From: Thalassospira marina
Lineage (GTDB): Bacteria > Pseudomonadota > Alphaproteobacteria > Rhodospirillales > Thalassospiraceae
DNA: 64,000 nt
Direction: 5' to 3'
Assembly: GCF_002844375.1 (NCBI RefSeq)
Contig: NZ_CP024199.1
Span: 4,442,001 to 4,506,000, forward strand
Under the pieces are notes generated by a model. It was not told the origin of the DNA and made no database searches. It was given only the letters and a program-made list of their open reading frames with translations. How positions within the stretch are numbered: position 1 is the first letter of the stretch; each line of letters begins with the position of its first letter. This document shows, one piece after another, positions 8,995 through 17,620 of this stretch. The position numbers and the translations under genes were made by a program.

Positions 8995-9675
8995 ATGGAG
9001 ACTTTGAAACAGGTTCGTTTGCCCCATTATGCGCAAACACCGCCCCCCGCACATGGCGGACATGCGGATATTATCGATTTCCTTTTAACCGGGCAGGATG
9101 TGCCCCAATGGCTGCGCGATGATTTGCACGGCAAGGGCACCATGCGCCCGGCACGCGGTGCGATTGGGGCCGTGCTGGCCCTGCGTGAACATTTTGGCAA
9201 ATGCCACGAACCGGTCAGCCAGAAACAGTTCCGCGATGGCCTGAACGAGCTGGGCCGCCATTTTCCCCTTCCTGATAACCAGCATATCAAATCCCGTGAA
9301 CGGATTTACTGGCGCTATTTGCAGGGGGTGGAAACACCCGTCTGGCAGGCGACAGTATCGCTGGCCCATATCCGGCAAAAAACATTCCCCGTGGTGCGCG
9401 ACCTGCGGGCATTGATCGATGATGTGGTTGCCAGCCGCAACTGGGCCGAACGGCGGCTTGAACTGGTTGAACACAGCTTTTCCATGCCTGCCAATACGCC
9501 AAATGCAGTGATGGCAAAGGCGCTGGTTCGGTTGCGGCAAATGTCGCCGGGTGATCGGTTGCAACTGTTTAACAAGGCCCGCATGCGCCGCCCCGAATTG
9601 GCCAACACCGACATGCGCGAACCCGCCAAATGGGCTGATCTGGTGGTTTCCGACCTTGGTGTTGCCTCGCGCTAG
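8995..9675 (+). CDS. Conserved hypothetical protein, 226 aa
   Basis: Not recognised. The product is soluble, basic and rich in arginine, with no signal peptide, membrane span or cofactor motif visible. Residues 150-190 (R-L-R-Q-M-S-P-G-D-R-L-Q-L-F-N-K-A-R) look like a helical segment. The ATG follows a strong AGGAGG. It stands alone between the cobN operon and cobO, with its own promoter region carrying a CtrA-type box, so a role tied to the cell cycle or motility is possible, but only the promoter suggests it. Codon use resembles its neighbours. Confidence 0.75.
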   Translation: METLKQVRLPHYAQTPPPAHGGHADIIDFLLTGQDVPQWLRDDLHGKGTMRPARGAIGAVLALREHFGKCHEPVSQKQFRDGLNELGRHFPLPDNQHIKSRERIYWRYLQGVETPVWQATVSLAHIRQKTFPVVRDLRALIDDVVASRNWAERRLELVEHSFSMPANTPNAVMAKALVRLRQMSPGDRLQLFNKARMRRPELANTDMREPAKWADLVVSDLGVASR

Positions 9676-10091
9676 GCAATGCCGGGTTGGGTGTTTCGCA
9701 CCGGGGCTTTTGCATTGGGTTTACGGTGATGGGTACGGCGACGCGCGTTTGGTGGCCTTTTGGTAATCTGTCATGGTTCATCCTCCCGGTACTGTGACAG
9801 GCCAAAGGTTTTGATGGGTGTTTTAGGCAACCGTCGGTCTTTGCGCAGGCTTGGCCTTAAAGGCCATGAAACCGGATTTGAAAAATGGTGTGCCATATGG
9901 TGTGGCGCACCATTTTTATTTTGGTGGGGACGGGGGATAGTGTGGATATGGGCAGAGACATGGTGTTGAAATTATTGCCGGCATCGGCCCTGAAAATTGA
10001 CAATCCTTCTTGATTGTCACCGGGCTTTGGCCGAGTTTGGCACCCTTCAATGCGGCACTAAAGCCCGAAGCTTAGCAAGGATGGGAAACCA
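9676..10091. other. Intergenic region upstream of cobO
   Basis: 416 bases without a gene. It contains the strong terminator at 9882-9920. Two further hairpins follow in the cobO leader: GACAATC/GATTGTC (9999-10005 with 10012-10018) and CGGGCTTT/AAAGCCCG (10021-10028 with 10060-10067). No B12-box sequence is present, so this is not a second cobalamin riboswitch. Confidence 0.5.
9882..9920 (+). terminator. Rho-independent terminator
   Basis: A 14-bp stem (AAAATGGTG-x-GCCA pairing with 9903-9916, one G-U pair, 7-base loop) runs into TTTTTATTTT. It lies about 200 bases after the hypothetical gene that ends at 9675. Confidence 0.75.
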
Positions 10092-10736
10092 ATGACCGAT
10101 CAGACCGAAAGCCCGGCCACGACCAGCGAACTTGATGCGCAAAATGCCCGCCATGATGAAAAAATGAAGAAAATCAAGGCGGCGCGCGACAAAATGATGG
10201 CGGCAAAGATCGACAAAAAAGGTCTGGTTATTGTTCATACCGGCAAGGGCAAAGGCAAATCATCCTCGGCCTTTGGCATGGCGATGCGCTGTGTTGGCCA
10301 TGACATGAAGGTGGGCGTGGTCCAGTTTATCAAGGGCGGCTGGGAAACCGGCGAGGCCAAATTACTGGCGAAATTTCCCGACCTGTGCGATTTCCACGCG
10401 ATGGGGGCAGGCTTCACCTGGGAAACACAAAATCGCGCCCAGGATATTGCCCTGGCCCGTCAGGCCTGGGAAAAAGCCTGCGAAATGATGCGCGATCCGT
10501 CCTATTCGATGATTATTCTCGACGAACTGAACATCGTTTTGCGCTATGATTTTTTGCCGCTTGATGATGTGCTGGCAGCGCTAGTGGAAAAACTGCCCGA
10601 TCAGCATGTGGTGATTACCGGCCGCAATGCGCCTGATAAACTGATTGAAGCGGCCGATCTGGTGACGGAAATGACGCTGGTGAAGCACCCGTTCCGTGAG
10701 CAGGGGATCAAGGCGCAGATCGGCGTTGAATTTTGA
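10092..10736 (+). CDS. cobO: Corrinoid (cob(I)yrinic acid a,c-diamide) adenosyltransferase
   Basis: CobA/CobO/BtuR family. It transfers the 5'-deoxyadenosyl group of ATP to the cobalt of corrinoids. The ATP loop GKGKGKSSSAFG lies near residue 52, followed by VGVVQFIKGGWETGE near 75 and the acidic ILDELNIVLRYDFL near 140. At 214 aa it is a little longer than usual because of a charged N-terminal extension (residues 1-35). It is followed 46 bases later by cobQ, probably in one operon. The leader carries two hairpins with no obvious riboswitch core. Confidence 0.95.
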   Translation: MTDQTESPATTSELDAQNARHDEKMKKIKAARDKMMAAKIDKKGLVIVHTGKGKGKSSSAFGMAMRCVGHDMKVGVVQFIKGGWETGEAKLLAKFPDLCDFHAMGAGFTWETQNRAQDIALARQAWEKACEMMRDPSYSMIILDELNIVLRYDFLPLDDVLAALVEKLPDQHVVITGRNAPDKLIEAADLVTEMTLVKHPFREQGIKAQIGVEF

Positions 10737-10782
10737 TTTTCGGGTGTAAGGCCCGGCAGGCAAGGAAAGTTTCGGTTTTATA

Positions 10783-12399
10783 ATGAATAAACCGGCGGGC
10801 AATAGCACCCCGGCCCTGATGTTGCAGGGCACCGGGTCGGATGTGGGGAAATCGCTTCTGGTGGCGGGCCTGTGCCGGGCATTTGCCCACCGTGGCCTGC
10901 GGGTGCGCCCGTTTAAACCGCAAAATATGTCCAATAACGCCGCCGTCACGGCCGATGGCGGCGAAATTGGCCGGGCGCAGGCCTTGCAGGCGCGGGCCGC
11001 TGGGGTGGAAACCACGGTGCATATGAACCCGGTTCTGTTAAAGCCGCAAAGCGAAATTGGTGCGCAGGTGGTGGTGCAGGGCCAGGTCCTGACCAGTGCC
11101 AAAGCGCGCGATTATTACCGCCTGAAACGCGACCTTCTGCCGCGCGTGATTGAAAGTTTTGAGATCATTGCGGCGGATGCCGACCTTGTTATCGTCGAAG
11201 GGGCGGGGTCACCGGCAGAAGTGAATTTGCGGGCTGCCGACATTGCCAATATGGGCTTTGCCGAAGCCACCCAAATGCCGGTTGTGCTGGTTGGCGATAT
11301 TGACCGGGGCGGGGTGATTGCCTCGATCGTGGGGACACATAACCTGCTGTCTGAAAGCGACCGGCAGTGGCTGAAGGGCTATGTGATCAACAAGTTTCGC
11401 GGTGATGTATCGCTGTTTGAATCGGCGTTGGAGATTATCGAAGATCATACCGGCCTTAAAAGTTTTGGTATCGCAACGTTTTGGCCGGATGCGGCAAAGC
11501 TGCCGCCCGAAGATGGCGTGGCATTGGGCCAGGCGGAACGTTACCGTAAATCCCTGCGGCGCCCGGTAACGGGCAGGAATGTTGGGGATACGGGCGATGT
11601 TGAGGGAAGCAAGCCGGAAGGGGCACCAGCGCAACCCCTGCTTCGCGTGGCGGTGCCGCATTATCCGCAGATTGCCAATTTTGATGACCTTGACCCCCTG
11701 CTGGCCGAACCGGGCATTGATTTGATGCTGGTTAAACCCGGCGAGGTCATACCGGCGGGATGTGATTTGGTGGTGTTGCCCGGCAGCAAATCGACCCTGT
11801 CGGATTTGCGGTTTTTAAAGGCGCAGGGCTGGGATAGCGACATTATCGCCCACTGGCGCAATGGCGGCCATGTGATGGGCATTTGCGGTGGCTATCAGAT
11901 GCTGGGTACCTGTGTTTCTGACCCCAACGGGGTTGAGGGGGAGCCGGGTGATGAAGCCGGGCTTGGCCTGCTGGATGTGCAAACCGTGATGGAAGGGCGC
12001 AAAACCCTGCGCCAAAGCCAGGCCCATGTGGCGGGCAACGCCCTGTGCCCGGTGGCCGATGGCACGGCCCTTGGCGGTTATGAAATCCATATGGGGCAAA
12101 CCACCGGGCCGGACCGCAAGGCTGGCTGGGTTGCCACCCCGGAAAATGAAGATGCGGATGGTGCCATTGGCGGGCAGGGCCGGGTGATGGGATGCTATTT
12201 GCATGGCCTGTTTACCAGCGATGATTTTCGCCGGGCCTATCTTGCGGCGATCAGCGGGCAGGGGCCGTGGGACCAGAATGTTGCCTTTGAGGCCGGCATT
12301 GATGCAACGCTGGACGGGCTGGCGGCCCATCTTGAACAGTGCCTTGATCTGGACGCCCTGTGGGCGCTGGCAAAAACACGTAATAATCCGATGATTTAA
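10783..12399 (+). CDS. cobQ: Cobyric acid synthase (glutamine-hydrolysing)
   Basis: Amidates the b, d, e and g side chains of adenosylcobyrinic acid a,c-diamide. The N-terminal dethiobiotin-synthetase-like domain has the P-loop QGTGSDVGKS near residue 10 and the signature FKPQNMSNNAAVT near 45. The C-terminal class I amidotransferase domain has the nucleophile in GICGGYQMLG near 367 and the histidine in GCYLHGLF near 470. Length (538 aa) is slightly above typical because of a short insert around residues 257-290 (TGRNVGDTGDVEGSKPEGAP) between the domains. It is downstream of cobO. Confidence 0.96.
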   Translation: MNKPAGNSTPALMLQGTGSDVGKSLLVAGLCRAFAHRGLRVRPFKPQNMSNNAAVTADGGEIGRAQALQARAAGVETTVHMNPVLLKPQSEIGAQVVVQGQVLTSAKARDYYRLKRDLLPRVIESFEIIAADADLVIVEGAGSPAEVNLRAADIANMGFAEATQMPVVLVGDIDRGGVIASIVGTHNLLSESDRQWLKGYVINKFRGDVSLFESALEIIEDHTGLKSFGIATFWPDAAKLPPEDGVALGQAERYRKSLRRPVTGRNVGDTGDVEGSKPEGAPAQPLLRVAVPHYPQIANFDDLDPLLAEPGIDLMLVKPGEVIPAGCDLVVLPGSKSTLSDLRFLKAQGWDSDIIAHWRNGGHVMGICGGYQMLGTCVSDPNGVEGEPGDEAGLGLLDVQTVMEGRKTLRQSQAHVAGNALCPVADGTALGGYEIHMGQTTGPDRKAGWVATPENEDADGAIGGQGRVMGCYLHGLFTSDDFRRAYLAAISGQGPWDQNVAFEAGIDATLDGLAAHLEQCLDLDALWALAKTRNNPMI

Positions 12400-12584
12400 T
12401 TCGTTTTGTTAACGGTTTTGTCTCATAATGATGCCATGTTTAAACCGCATGGCCTCTGGCGGGATCGATGTCTTTACATCACCCCCTGACACATGTTTTT
12501 TAAAACCATTGCAAATCGGTCCCAAACCGGGTCAAACACCGTGAAATCGTCACATCTTCATTCCTGATCGGTAAACTTCTGACC

Positions 12585-13259
12585 ATGCGTCAATTATATC
12601 ACTTCTGGCTGTCCCCGTTTTCCCGCAAGGTCCGGCTGGTTCTTGCGGAAAAGAAACTGGATTTTCAACTGGTTGCAGAACCGGTGTGGGAACGGCGTGA
12701 AGAATTCCTGCGCATGAATCCGGCGGGCACCGTCCCGGTTTTGCAGGAAGAAGATGGCACCGTCATTTCAGACTCGACCGTGATTTGCGAATATATCGAC
12801 GAAGTTTACACCGACGAACCGCTGATGGGCAAAACCCCGGTTGAACGGGCCGAAATCCGCCGTCTGGTCGCGTGGTTTGATGGCAAGTTCAATCAGGAAG
12901 TCACGGAAAACCTTTTGGGTGAAAAATTCCTGAAACGCTATTTCACGCCCGGCTCCACGCCTGATACCGGCTGCCTGCGGGCGGGCCGGGTGAATGTTGC
13001 CCATCATCTGGATTATCTGGGATGGCTGTTTGAACGGCGTAAATGGCTGGCGGGTGACCATTTGACGATGGCTGATATTGCCGCTGCTGCCCAAATCTCG
13101 GTGATTGATTATATGGGCGATATTAAATGGTCGCGCCATGAACGGGCGAAGGAATGGTATATGCGCATCAAAAGCCGCCCGTCGATGCGCGATATTCTGG
13201 CCGATAAACAGGCCGTTTTCCCACCGGCATCCCATTACGCCGACCTGGATTTTGAATGA
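12585..13259 (+). CDS. Glutathione S-transferase-like protein, FzlA-like
   Basis: A GST fold with an N-terminal thioredoxin-like domain (HFWLSPFSRKVRLVLAEK, then NPAGTVPVLQ and SDSTVICEYID near residue 65) and a helical C-terminal domain (WLAGDHLTMADIAAA near 154). The C-terminal tail ends in H-Y-A-D-L-D-F, which I associate with FzlA, the FtsZ-binding GST homologue of alphaproteobacteria. The nearby epimerase and NDUFA9-family genes also fit fzlA neighbourhoods as I recall them. The FzlA call is therefore probable but not certain; an ordinary GST is the alternative. It shares an ATGA overlap with the next gene. Confidence 0.7.
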   Translation: MRQLYHFWLSPFSRKVRLVLAEKKLDFQLVAEPVWERREEFLRMNPAGTVPVLQEEDGTVISDSTVICEYIDEVYTDEPLMGKTPVERAEIRRLVAWFDGKFNQEVTENLLGEKFLKRYFTPGSTPDTGCLRAGRVNVAHHLDYLGWLFERRKWLAGDHLTMADIAAAAQISVIDYMGDIKWSRHERAKEWYMRIKSRPSMRDILADKQAVFPPASHYADLDFE

Positions 13260-14068
13260 CATCATCCATCCCGCCCTCGCAAAACGGTTTTTACCCTGAT
13301 GGCGGGCTGAATGTTGCCAGTTATGATTTGCGGGCCGAACTGGACCGCAAACTGTTTGATGACCCGCTGCCCTTTTACCGTGACTGGGCGATCAGGGCGG
13401 GTGGCCCGGTGTTGGAACTGGGTTGTGGCACCGGCCGCATTGCCGGTGAAATTGCGCGCCATGGTATTGATGTTGAAGGGTTGGATCTTTCCGGTGCGAT
13501 GCTGGCACAGGCGCGCCGTCATTATCCCGATCTGACATGGCATCAGGCCGATATGTGCGATTTTGATCTGGGGTGCCGTTTTGCCCTGGTGATTATTCCC
13601 TTTCGCGGATTACAGGAAGTAACCACGGCCGCCGGGCAGCGTGCCGCGCTGTCGCGGGCCTTTGCCCATTTAAAACCCGGTGGCAGGCTGGTGTTTGACC
13701 TGATCGACCCTGATTTGCGCTATTGCCTGCCCGAAGGCGATGCGGAAATTGTGCAATTGCCGCTATTTCCCATGCCTGCCGGTGTTGGCGAACCTGACAG
13801 CCGGTTGCGCATTACCGCCATGGAACGCAGCAATACCCCGCTAACCCAGCAGTTTTGCGAACATTGGCGGTTCGAGGAATTATCCCCCGAAGGAAAAATC
13901 CTGCGGCGTGAGGATAACTGGCATCATATGCGCTGGGTCCATCGGGCGGAAATGGCATTGATGCTGGAAATTTGCGGGTTTGTTTCGATTTCGGAATATT
14001 CAGGGTTTAACCAGGAAGCCCCCTGTTATGCCGCCAATCAGGTTTGGGTGGCAACACGCCCGGCGTAA
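13256..14068 (+). CDS. Class I SAM-dependent methyltransferase
   Basis: The SAM-binding motif I is VLELGCGTGRIAGEIA near residue 49, followed by the acidic EGLDLSGAML and the Q-A-D-M-C-D segment near 98. Motif IV-like ALVIIPFRGLQEV is near 111. The substrate cannot be told from the sequence. The start codon overlaps the stop of the GST-like gene (ATGA), so the two are translationally coupled. A good terminator follows at 14125-14163. Confidence 0.85.
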   Translation: MTSSIPPSQNGFYPDGGLNVASYDLRAELDRKLFDDPLPFYRDWAIRAGGPVLELGCGTGRIAGEIARHGIDVEGLDLSGAMLAQARRHYPDLTWHQADMCDFDLGCRFALVIIPFRGLQEVTTAAGQRAALSRAFAHLKPGGRLVFDLIDPDLRYCLPEGDAEIVQLPLFPMPAGVGEPDSRLRITAMERSNTPLTQQFCEHWRFEELSPEGKILRREDNWHHMRWVHRAEMALMLEICGFVSISEYSGFNQEAPCYAANQVWVATRPA

Positions 14069-14124
14069 GCCTGATTAAGGGCAAAGGGCTTTAAAAGCGG
14101 TCATGAATACCGGTTTTCCATATA

Positions 14125-14163
14125 AAAACAGGCCCAGCCGGGTTGGCGGGGCCTGTTTTTTCT
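14125..14163 (+). terminator. Rho-independent terminator after the GST/methyltransferase pair
   Basis: AAAACAGGCCC pairs with GGGCCTGTTTT around an AGCC/GGCT-type inner stem, and the right arm runs into TTTTTT. It is usable in both orientations and lies before the end of the convergent pstS-like gene. Confidence 0.85.
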
Positions 14164-14220
14164 ATCCAAGGCTATCGGGCATTACCGCCTGGCACGCTTT
14201 GGCGTCAGGCCATTTTGTGG

Positions 14221-15252
14221 TTATTGTGCAATGAATTTCTGGGCTTCGGCCAGGGCTTCTGCGCGTTCGCTTTCGGGCAGGGGGACCAGGCCGTTATTCA
14301 CCAGAAGGCCTTCTTCACCGATAATGCCATCGGATACATAGCTGGCAACAAAGGCTGAAAGTTCGGGGACAAGCTGGCGGTGGTCGTCCTTGATATATAA
14401 AAATAACGGGCGCGAACCGGGATAGCTGCCATCAAGGATGGTTTCATATTCCGGCATGATACCGGCAATGGGAATGCCCTGCAGCGAATTTGAATTGCGT
14501 TCAAGGTTGTTGAAACCCATCACGGCATAGGATGTGGGGTCTTTTTCAAGCTTGCTGATCAGAAGGCGGTCGTTTTCACCGGCTTCGATATAGGCGCCAT
14601 CTTCGCGCATGGTGCGGCATAGCAGGCGGAAGCTATCGGGTTCGGTGCTTTCCATCGCGGCAATATCGGCAAAGGTCTTGCAGCCCCGATCCATCAAAAG
14701 CTGACCCAAAAGGTCACGTGTGCCCGATGTGGGCGGCGGGCCGTAAACACGGATGGGCAGATCGGGCAGGTCGGCATCGATATCCGACCATTTCTGATAG
14801 GGGTTGGGAACGCTGGCACCCTGAACCGGCACTGTCCGCGCCAATGCCAGATAAAGCTGGCGCGGGCTTAGCTTCATGGATGGTGCTTCGCGCGAGCCGA
14901 TCAGAACAATGCCATCATAACCAATGCGGATTTCGGAGATATTGCGCACCGAATTGGCCGCACATACGGCGCGTTCGCTGCCGGTGATCGGGCGGGATGC
15001 ATCGACAATATCGGGGAATTCTTCGCCAATACCGCCGCAAAACAGCTTGAAACCACCACCTGAACCCGTGCTTTCGACAACGGGGGCCGGTTTGCCGGTG
15101 GTTTTGCCGTAATGTTCGGCGACCTTGGCAGTCAAAGGATACAGTGTGGATGACCCGACAATGCGAATCTGGTCGCGGGCCTGGGCAGTGCCAGCACTAA
15201 ACGCCGCCCCGAAGGCCAGGGCAATAACAGCAGAACAGACAGAACGGCGCAT
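14221..15252 (-). CDS. PstS-family phosphate-binding periplasmic protein
   Basis: The start at 15252 (MRRSVCSAVIALAFG) follows GGGGAAAAG; a longer frame starts at 15273. A signal peptide ends near ARA/QARDQ. The mature part has the phosphate-binding loops of the PstS family: IVGSSTLYPLT, ESTGSGGGFKLFCGG, DIVDASRPITGSE, and PPTSGTRDLLGQLL. Binding of phosphate by Ser/Thr hydroxyls and an Asp/Arg pair is typical. No pstC, pstA, pstB or phoU is nearby, so this orphan may supply a transporter encoded elsewhere or act as a sensor or extracellular protein. Confidence 0.85.
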   Translation of the reverse strand: MRRSVCSAVIALAFGAAFSAGTAQARDQIRIVGSSTLYPLTAKVAEHYGKTTGKPAPVVESTGSGGGFKLFCGGIGEEFPDIVDASRPITGSERAVCAANSVRNISEIRIGYDGIVLIGSREAPSMKLSPRQLYLALARTVPVQGASVPNPYQKWSDIDADLPDLPIRVYGPPPTSGTRDLLGQLLMDRGCKTFADIAAMESTEPDSFRLLCRTMREDGAYIEAGENDRLLISKLEKDPTSYAVMGFNNLERNSNSLQGIPIAGIMPEYETILDGSYPGSRPLFLYIKDDHRQLVPELSAFVASYVSDGIIGEEGLLVNNGLVPLPESERAEALAEAQKFIAQ

Positions 15253-15386
15253 CTTTTCCCCCGATGCAGTCACAGGATTTTCAATTCAAAGGGCTGCTTT
15301 GCCGCAAAATGCGCCAAGATGCAAATGTCTTGCGCCGGTTTTGCCACATGCAGCCCTGAATATCACAAGGTGAAAGTCCTGAGAGA

Positions 15387-16262
15387 CTAGTTCTTCTTGG
15401 CGTTTTCTTCCATCATCTTGGCGTTACCGTTTTCTGAATCGACATCCATCTTTTCGATATTGTCGCGCGCGGCCTTGGCAGCAGGGGTGCCATCGGCCTG
15501 TTCGATCACGGCCAGCCAGTCTTCACGGGCGGCTTTTTTGTTGCCGGCAATGCGGTTCAGGTTGCCGCGCTCAAGGCGGGCCTGCAAATGGTCGGGCTGC
15601 AATTCAAGGGCGCGGTCAATATCGGCCCGTGCAAGGTCATAGGTTTCAAGGGCGCGCCAGGCGCTGCCACGGTACACCAGTGCCTCGACATTATTGGGGT
15701 CAAGGTCCAGCGCCTTGTTCAGATCGTCGATTGCTTCCCAATATTGCCCGGCCATACCCAGCGTTACGGCGCGGTCCACCCACAGGGTCGGGTCCTTGTC
15801 GATCAGCTTGAGCGCGCGGGTCTGGTCACGCCAGGCAAATTGCAGGTTATTGACCATTGTCCAGGCCTGGGCTGCCTGGCCCAGAAAACCGGCAACGATG
15901 TCGGCACTTGATGAACTTTTATCGGCGAGGGTATCAAGCTTGGTGGCGGCCTGGGTGTAGTCGCCCAGCCCGATCAGCGCGACAGCGGCGCAATGTTCGG
16001 CAGGTTCGCCGCCGCCCATATCGGCCCACTGGCTGGCGCTGTCATAACCGTCCTGCGGTTTCAGGCGCGCAAGTTTCAGGCAGGCGGCATATTGGTGTGC
16101 GGCATCGGTTTGGGCGTTTACGGCTGGCTGGCTTTGCGCCATGGCCAGACTGGGTGCCAAAACAAGGCTTCCGGTAAATGCCCCGATCATTCCGGCACTA
16201 ACGGCTGTAAGCATGGACAGTCGGCGAAGACCGGAAAAAGATGAAACGTTACGTCCGGGCAT
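15387..16262 (-). CDS. Exported TPR-repeat protein
   Basis: The ATG at 16262 (MPGRNVSSFSG) is preferred because GAGGAA lies just before it; an ATG at 16283 is possible. A hydrophobic signal stretch ends at LAMAQ/SQP, about residue 43. Two or three tetratricopeptide repeats follow (LWVDRAVTLGMAGQYWEAIDDLNKALDLDP and the next unit ending ALELQPD), then a charged, low-complexity C-terminus rich in E, N and K. It probably acts as a periplasmic scaffold. It is divergent from the SDR gene at 16554. Confidence 0.8.
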   Translation of the reverse strand: MPGRNVSSFSGLRRLSMLTAVSAGMIGAFTGSLVLAPSLAMAQSQPAVNAQTDAAHQYAACLKLARLKPQDGYDSASQWADMGGGEPAEHCAAVALIGLGDYTQAATKLDTLADKSSSSADIVAGFLGQAAQAWTMVNNLQFAWRDQTRALKLIDKDPTLWVDRAVTLGMAGQYWEAIDDLNKALDLDPNNVEALVYRGSAWRALETYDLARADIDRALELQPDHLQARLERGNLNRIAGNKKAAREDWLAVIEQADGTPAAKAARDNIEKMDVDSENGNAKMMEENAKKN

Positions 16263-16553
16263 GGATTCCTCATTATGTGTCATGGCATTAAGGGGCCGCT
16301 GGTCGGCGCAATGATAGCCGATTTGCCTGCATCCCATGCGATGAAAACGGCAACAAGATGATTGTGTTCCCGAAAACCCGGCCTTTTGCCCATATTTTGA
16401 TTTTTAAAACAGTTTTTAAGGGGCAGGCAGCAGGGGGATGGCGATGGATTTCATGGCAGGGGACCGAAGAGACTCCTTCTAATCGCCATTGAAAAACCCT
16501 ACTGTGCGGGAAAATCAGGTTTATTCCTGCCCGCAAGCAACAAGGCCCCTTAT

Positions 16554-17456
16554 ATGTCCAACAAGCTTTTCTGTTTTGGCACCGGCTTTAGCGCCCGGCT
16601 GGTCGCACGTAAATTGCGGGCCGAAGGCTGGGAGGTTGCTGGAACCACCCGCAGCACGGAAAAATTTGATGCCCTGAAGGCCGAAGGCATTACCCCCTGG
16701 CAGTTTGATGATGGCCTGCCGGTGGGCGATATTGCAAATGCGCTTGAAGGCGTAACCCATGTGCTGGTGTCCACCCCGCCGGGCGGTAATGGCGACCCGG
16801 TTTTGAACCATCACCGTGCCGATCTGGCAGCATTGCCTGCACAAACATGGATTGGCTATTTGTCGACCACCGGGGTTTATGGTGATCGCAATGGCGATGT
16901 CGTGACCGAAGAAAGCGAGCTTCTGCCGAGTGGCAAGCGCGGGCGTCGGCGGGTGGCAGCGGAAAAGGCCTGGTTTGACCTGGGGCTGCGCCATGATTTG
17001 TGTGTGCAGTCCTTTCGGCTGGCGGGTATTTACGGGCCGGGGCGCAATGCGCTGGAAACGGTGCGTTCGGGCCGGGCACGGCGCATTGTCAAGGAAGGGC
17101 AGGTTTTTTCGCGCATCCATGTCGAGGATATCGCCCGGACTGTTCTGGCGGCTATTGAGAGGCCCCATGCAGGTGCGGCCTATAATGTGTGCGATGACGA
17201 TGCCGCCCCGCCGCAGGATGTGATTGCCTATGCCTGCGGCCTTCTGGGCATGGACCCGCCTGCCGAAGAAACCTTTGAAACCGCATCGCTTAGCCCGATG
17301 GCAGCCAGTTTTTATGAAGATAACAAGCGGGTGGATAATGGCCGGATCAAGCGGGAACTGGGTGTAAACCTGCGTTATGCGGATTATCAGGCCGGGTTGC
17401 AGGCGCTTTTGGACGACATTTTGCGCAAAAGCACAGGCGATGTCGGCGAAAATTGA
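16554..17456 (+). CDS. SDR-family NAD(P)-dependent epimerase/reductase-like protein
   Basis: An extended short-chain dehydrogenase-like fold. The nucleotide-binding turn is at the N-terminus (FCFGTGFSARLVARKL, with a modified glycine motif), a T-P-P-G-G segment near residue 80, the Y-L-S-T-T-G-V-Y-G segment near 102 and AEKAW near 140, where the catalytic Tyr/Lys would be. RLAGIYGPGRNALETV is near 159. This resembles the YeeZ group of sugar epimerase-like proteins; the substrate is unknown. It stands upstream of the NDUFA9-type gene. Confidence 0.82.
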   Translation: MSNKLFCFGTGFSARLVARKLRAEGWEVAGTTRSTEKFDALKAEGITPWQFDDGLPVGDIANALEGVTHVLVSTPPGGNGDPVLNHHRADLAALPAQTWIGYLSTTGVYGDRNGDVVTEESELLPSGKRGRRRVAAEKAWFDLGLRHDLCVQSFRLAGIYGPGRNALETVRSGRARRIVKEGQVFSRIHVEDIARTVLAAIERPHAGAAYNVCDDDAAPPQDVIAYACGLLGMDPPAEETFETASLSPMAASFYEDNKRVDNGRIKRELGVNLRYADYQAGLQALLDDILRKSTGDVGEN

Positions 17457-17469
17457 CAAAACCACATTG

Positions 17470-17497
17470 TTGACGGGGCTTTTGCGTCGTATATAAC
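17470..17497 (+). promoter_or_regulatory. Sigma-70-like promoter for the NDUFA9-family gene
   Basis: TTGACG at 17470-17475 and TATAAC at 17492-17497 are separated by 16 bases, about 120 bases before the start at 17621. Confidence 0.5.
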
Positions 17498-17620
17498 CCT
17501 TTGACAGATGTATCAAAGGGAACCGCATACCCGTGACGGTTCCCACCCCCCTGACTGGGCAGCCATCCCCTGGCGCGCCATCAGCGCGGACCCGAGAGGC
17601 CGACGAGGAGAGAATTTACA

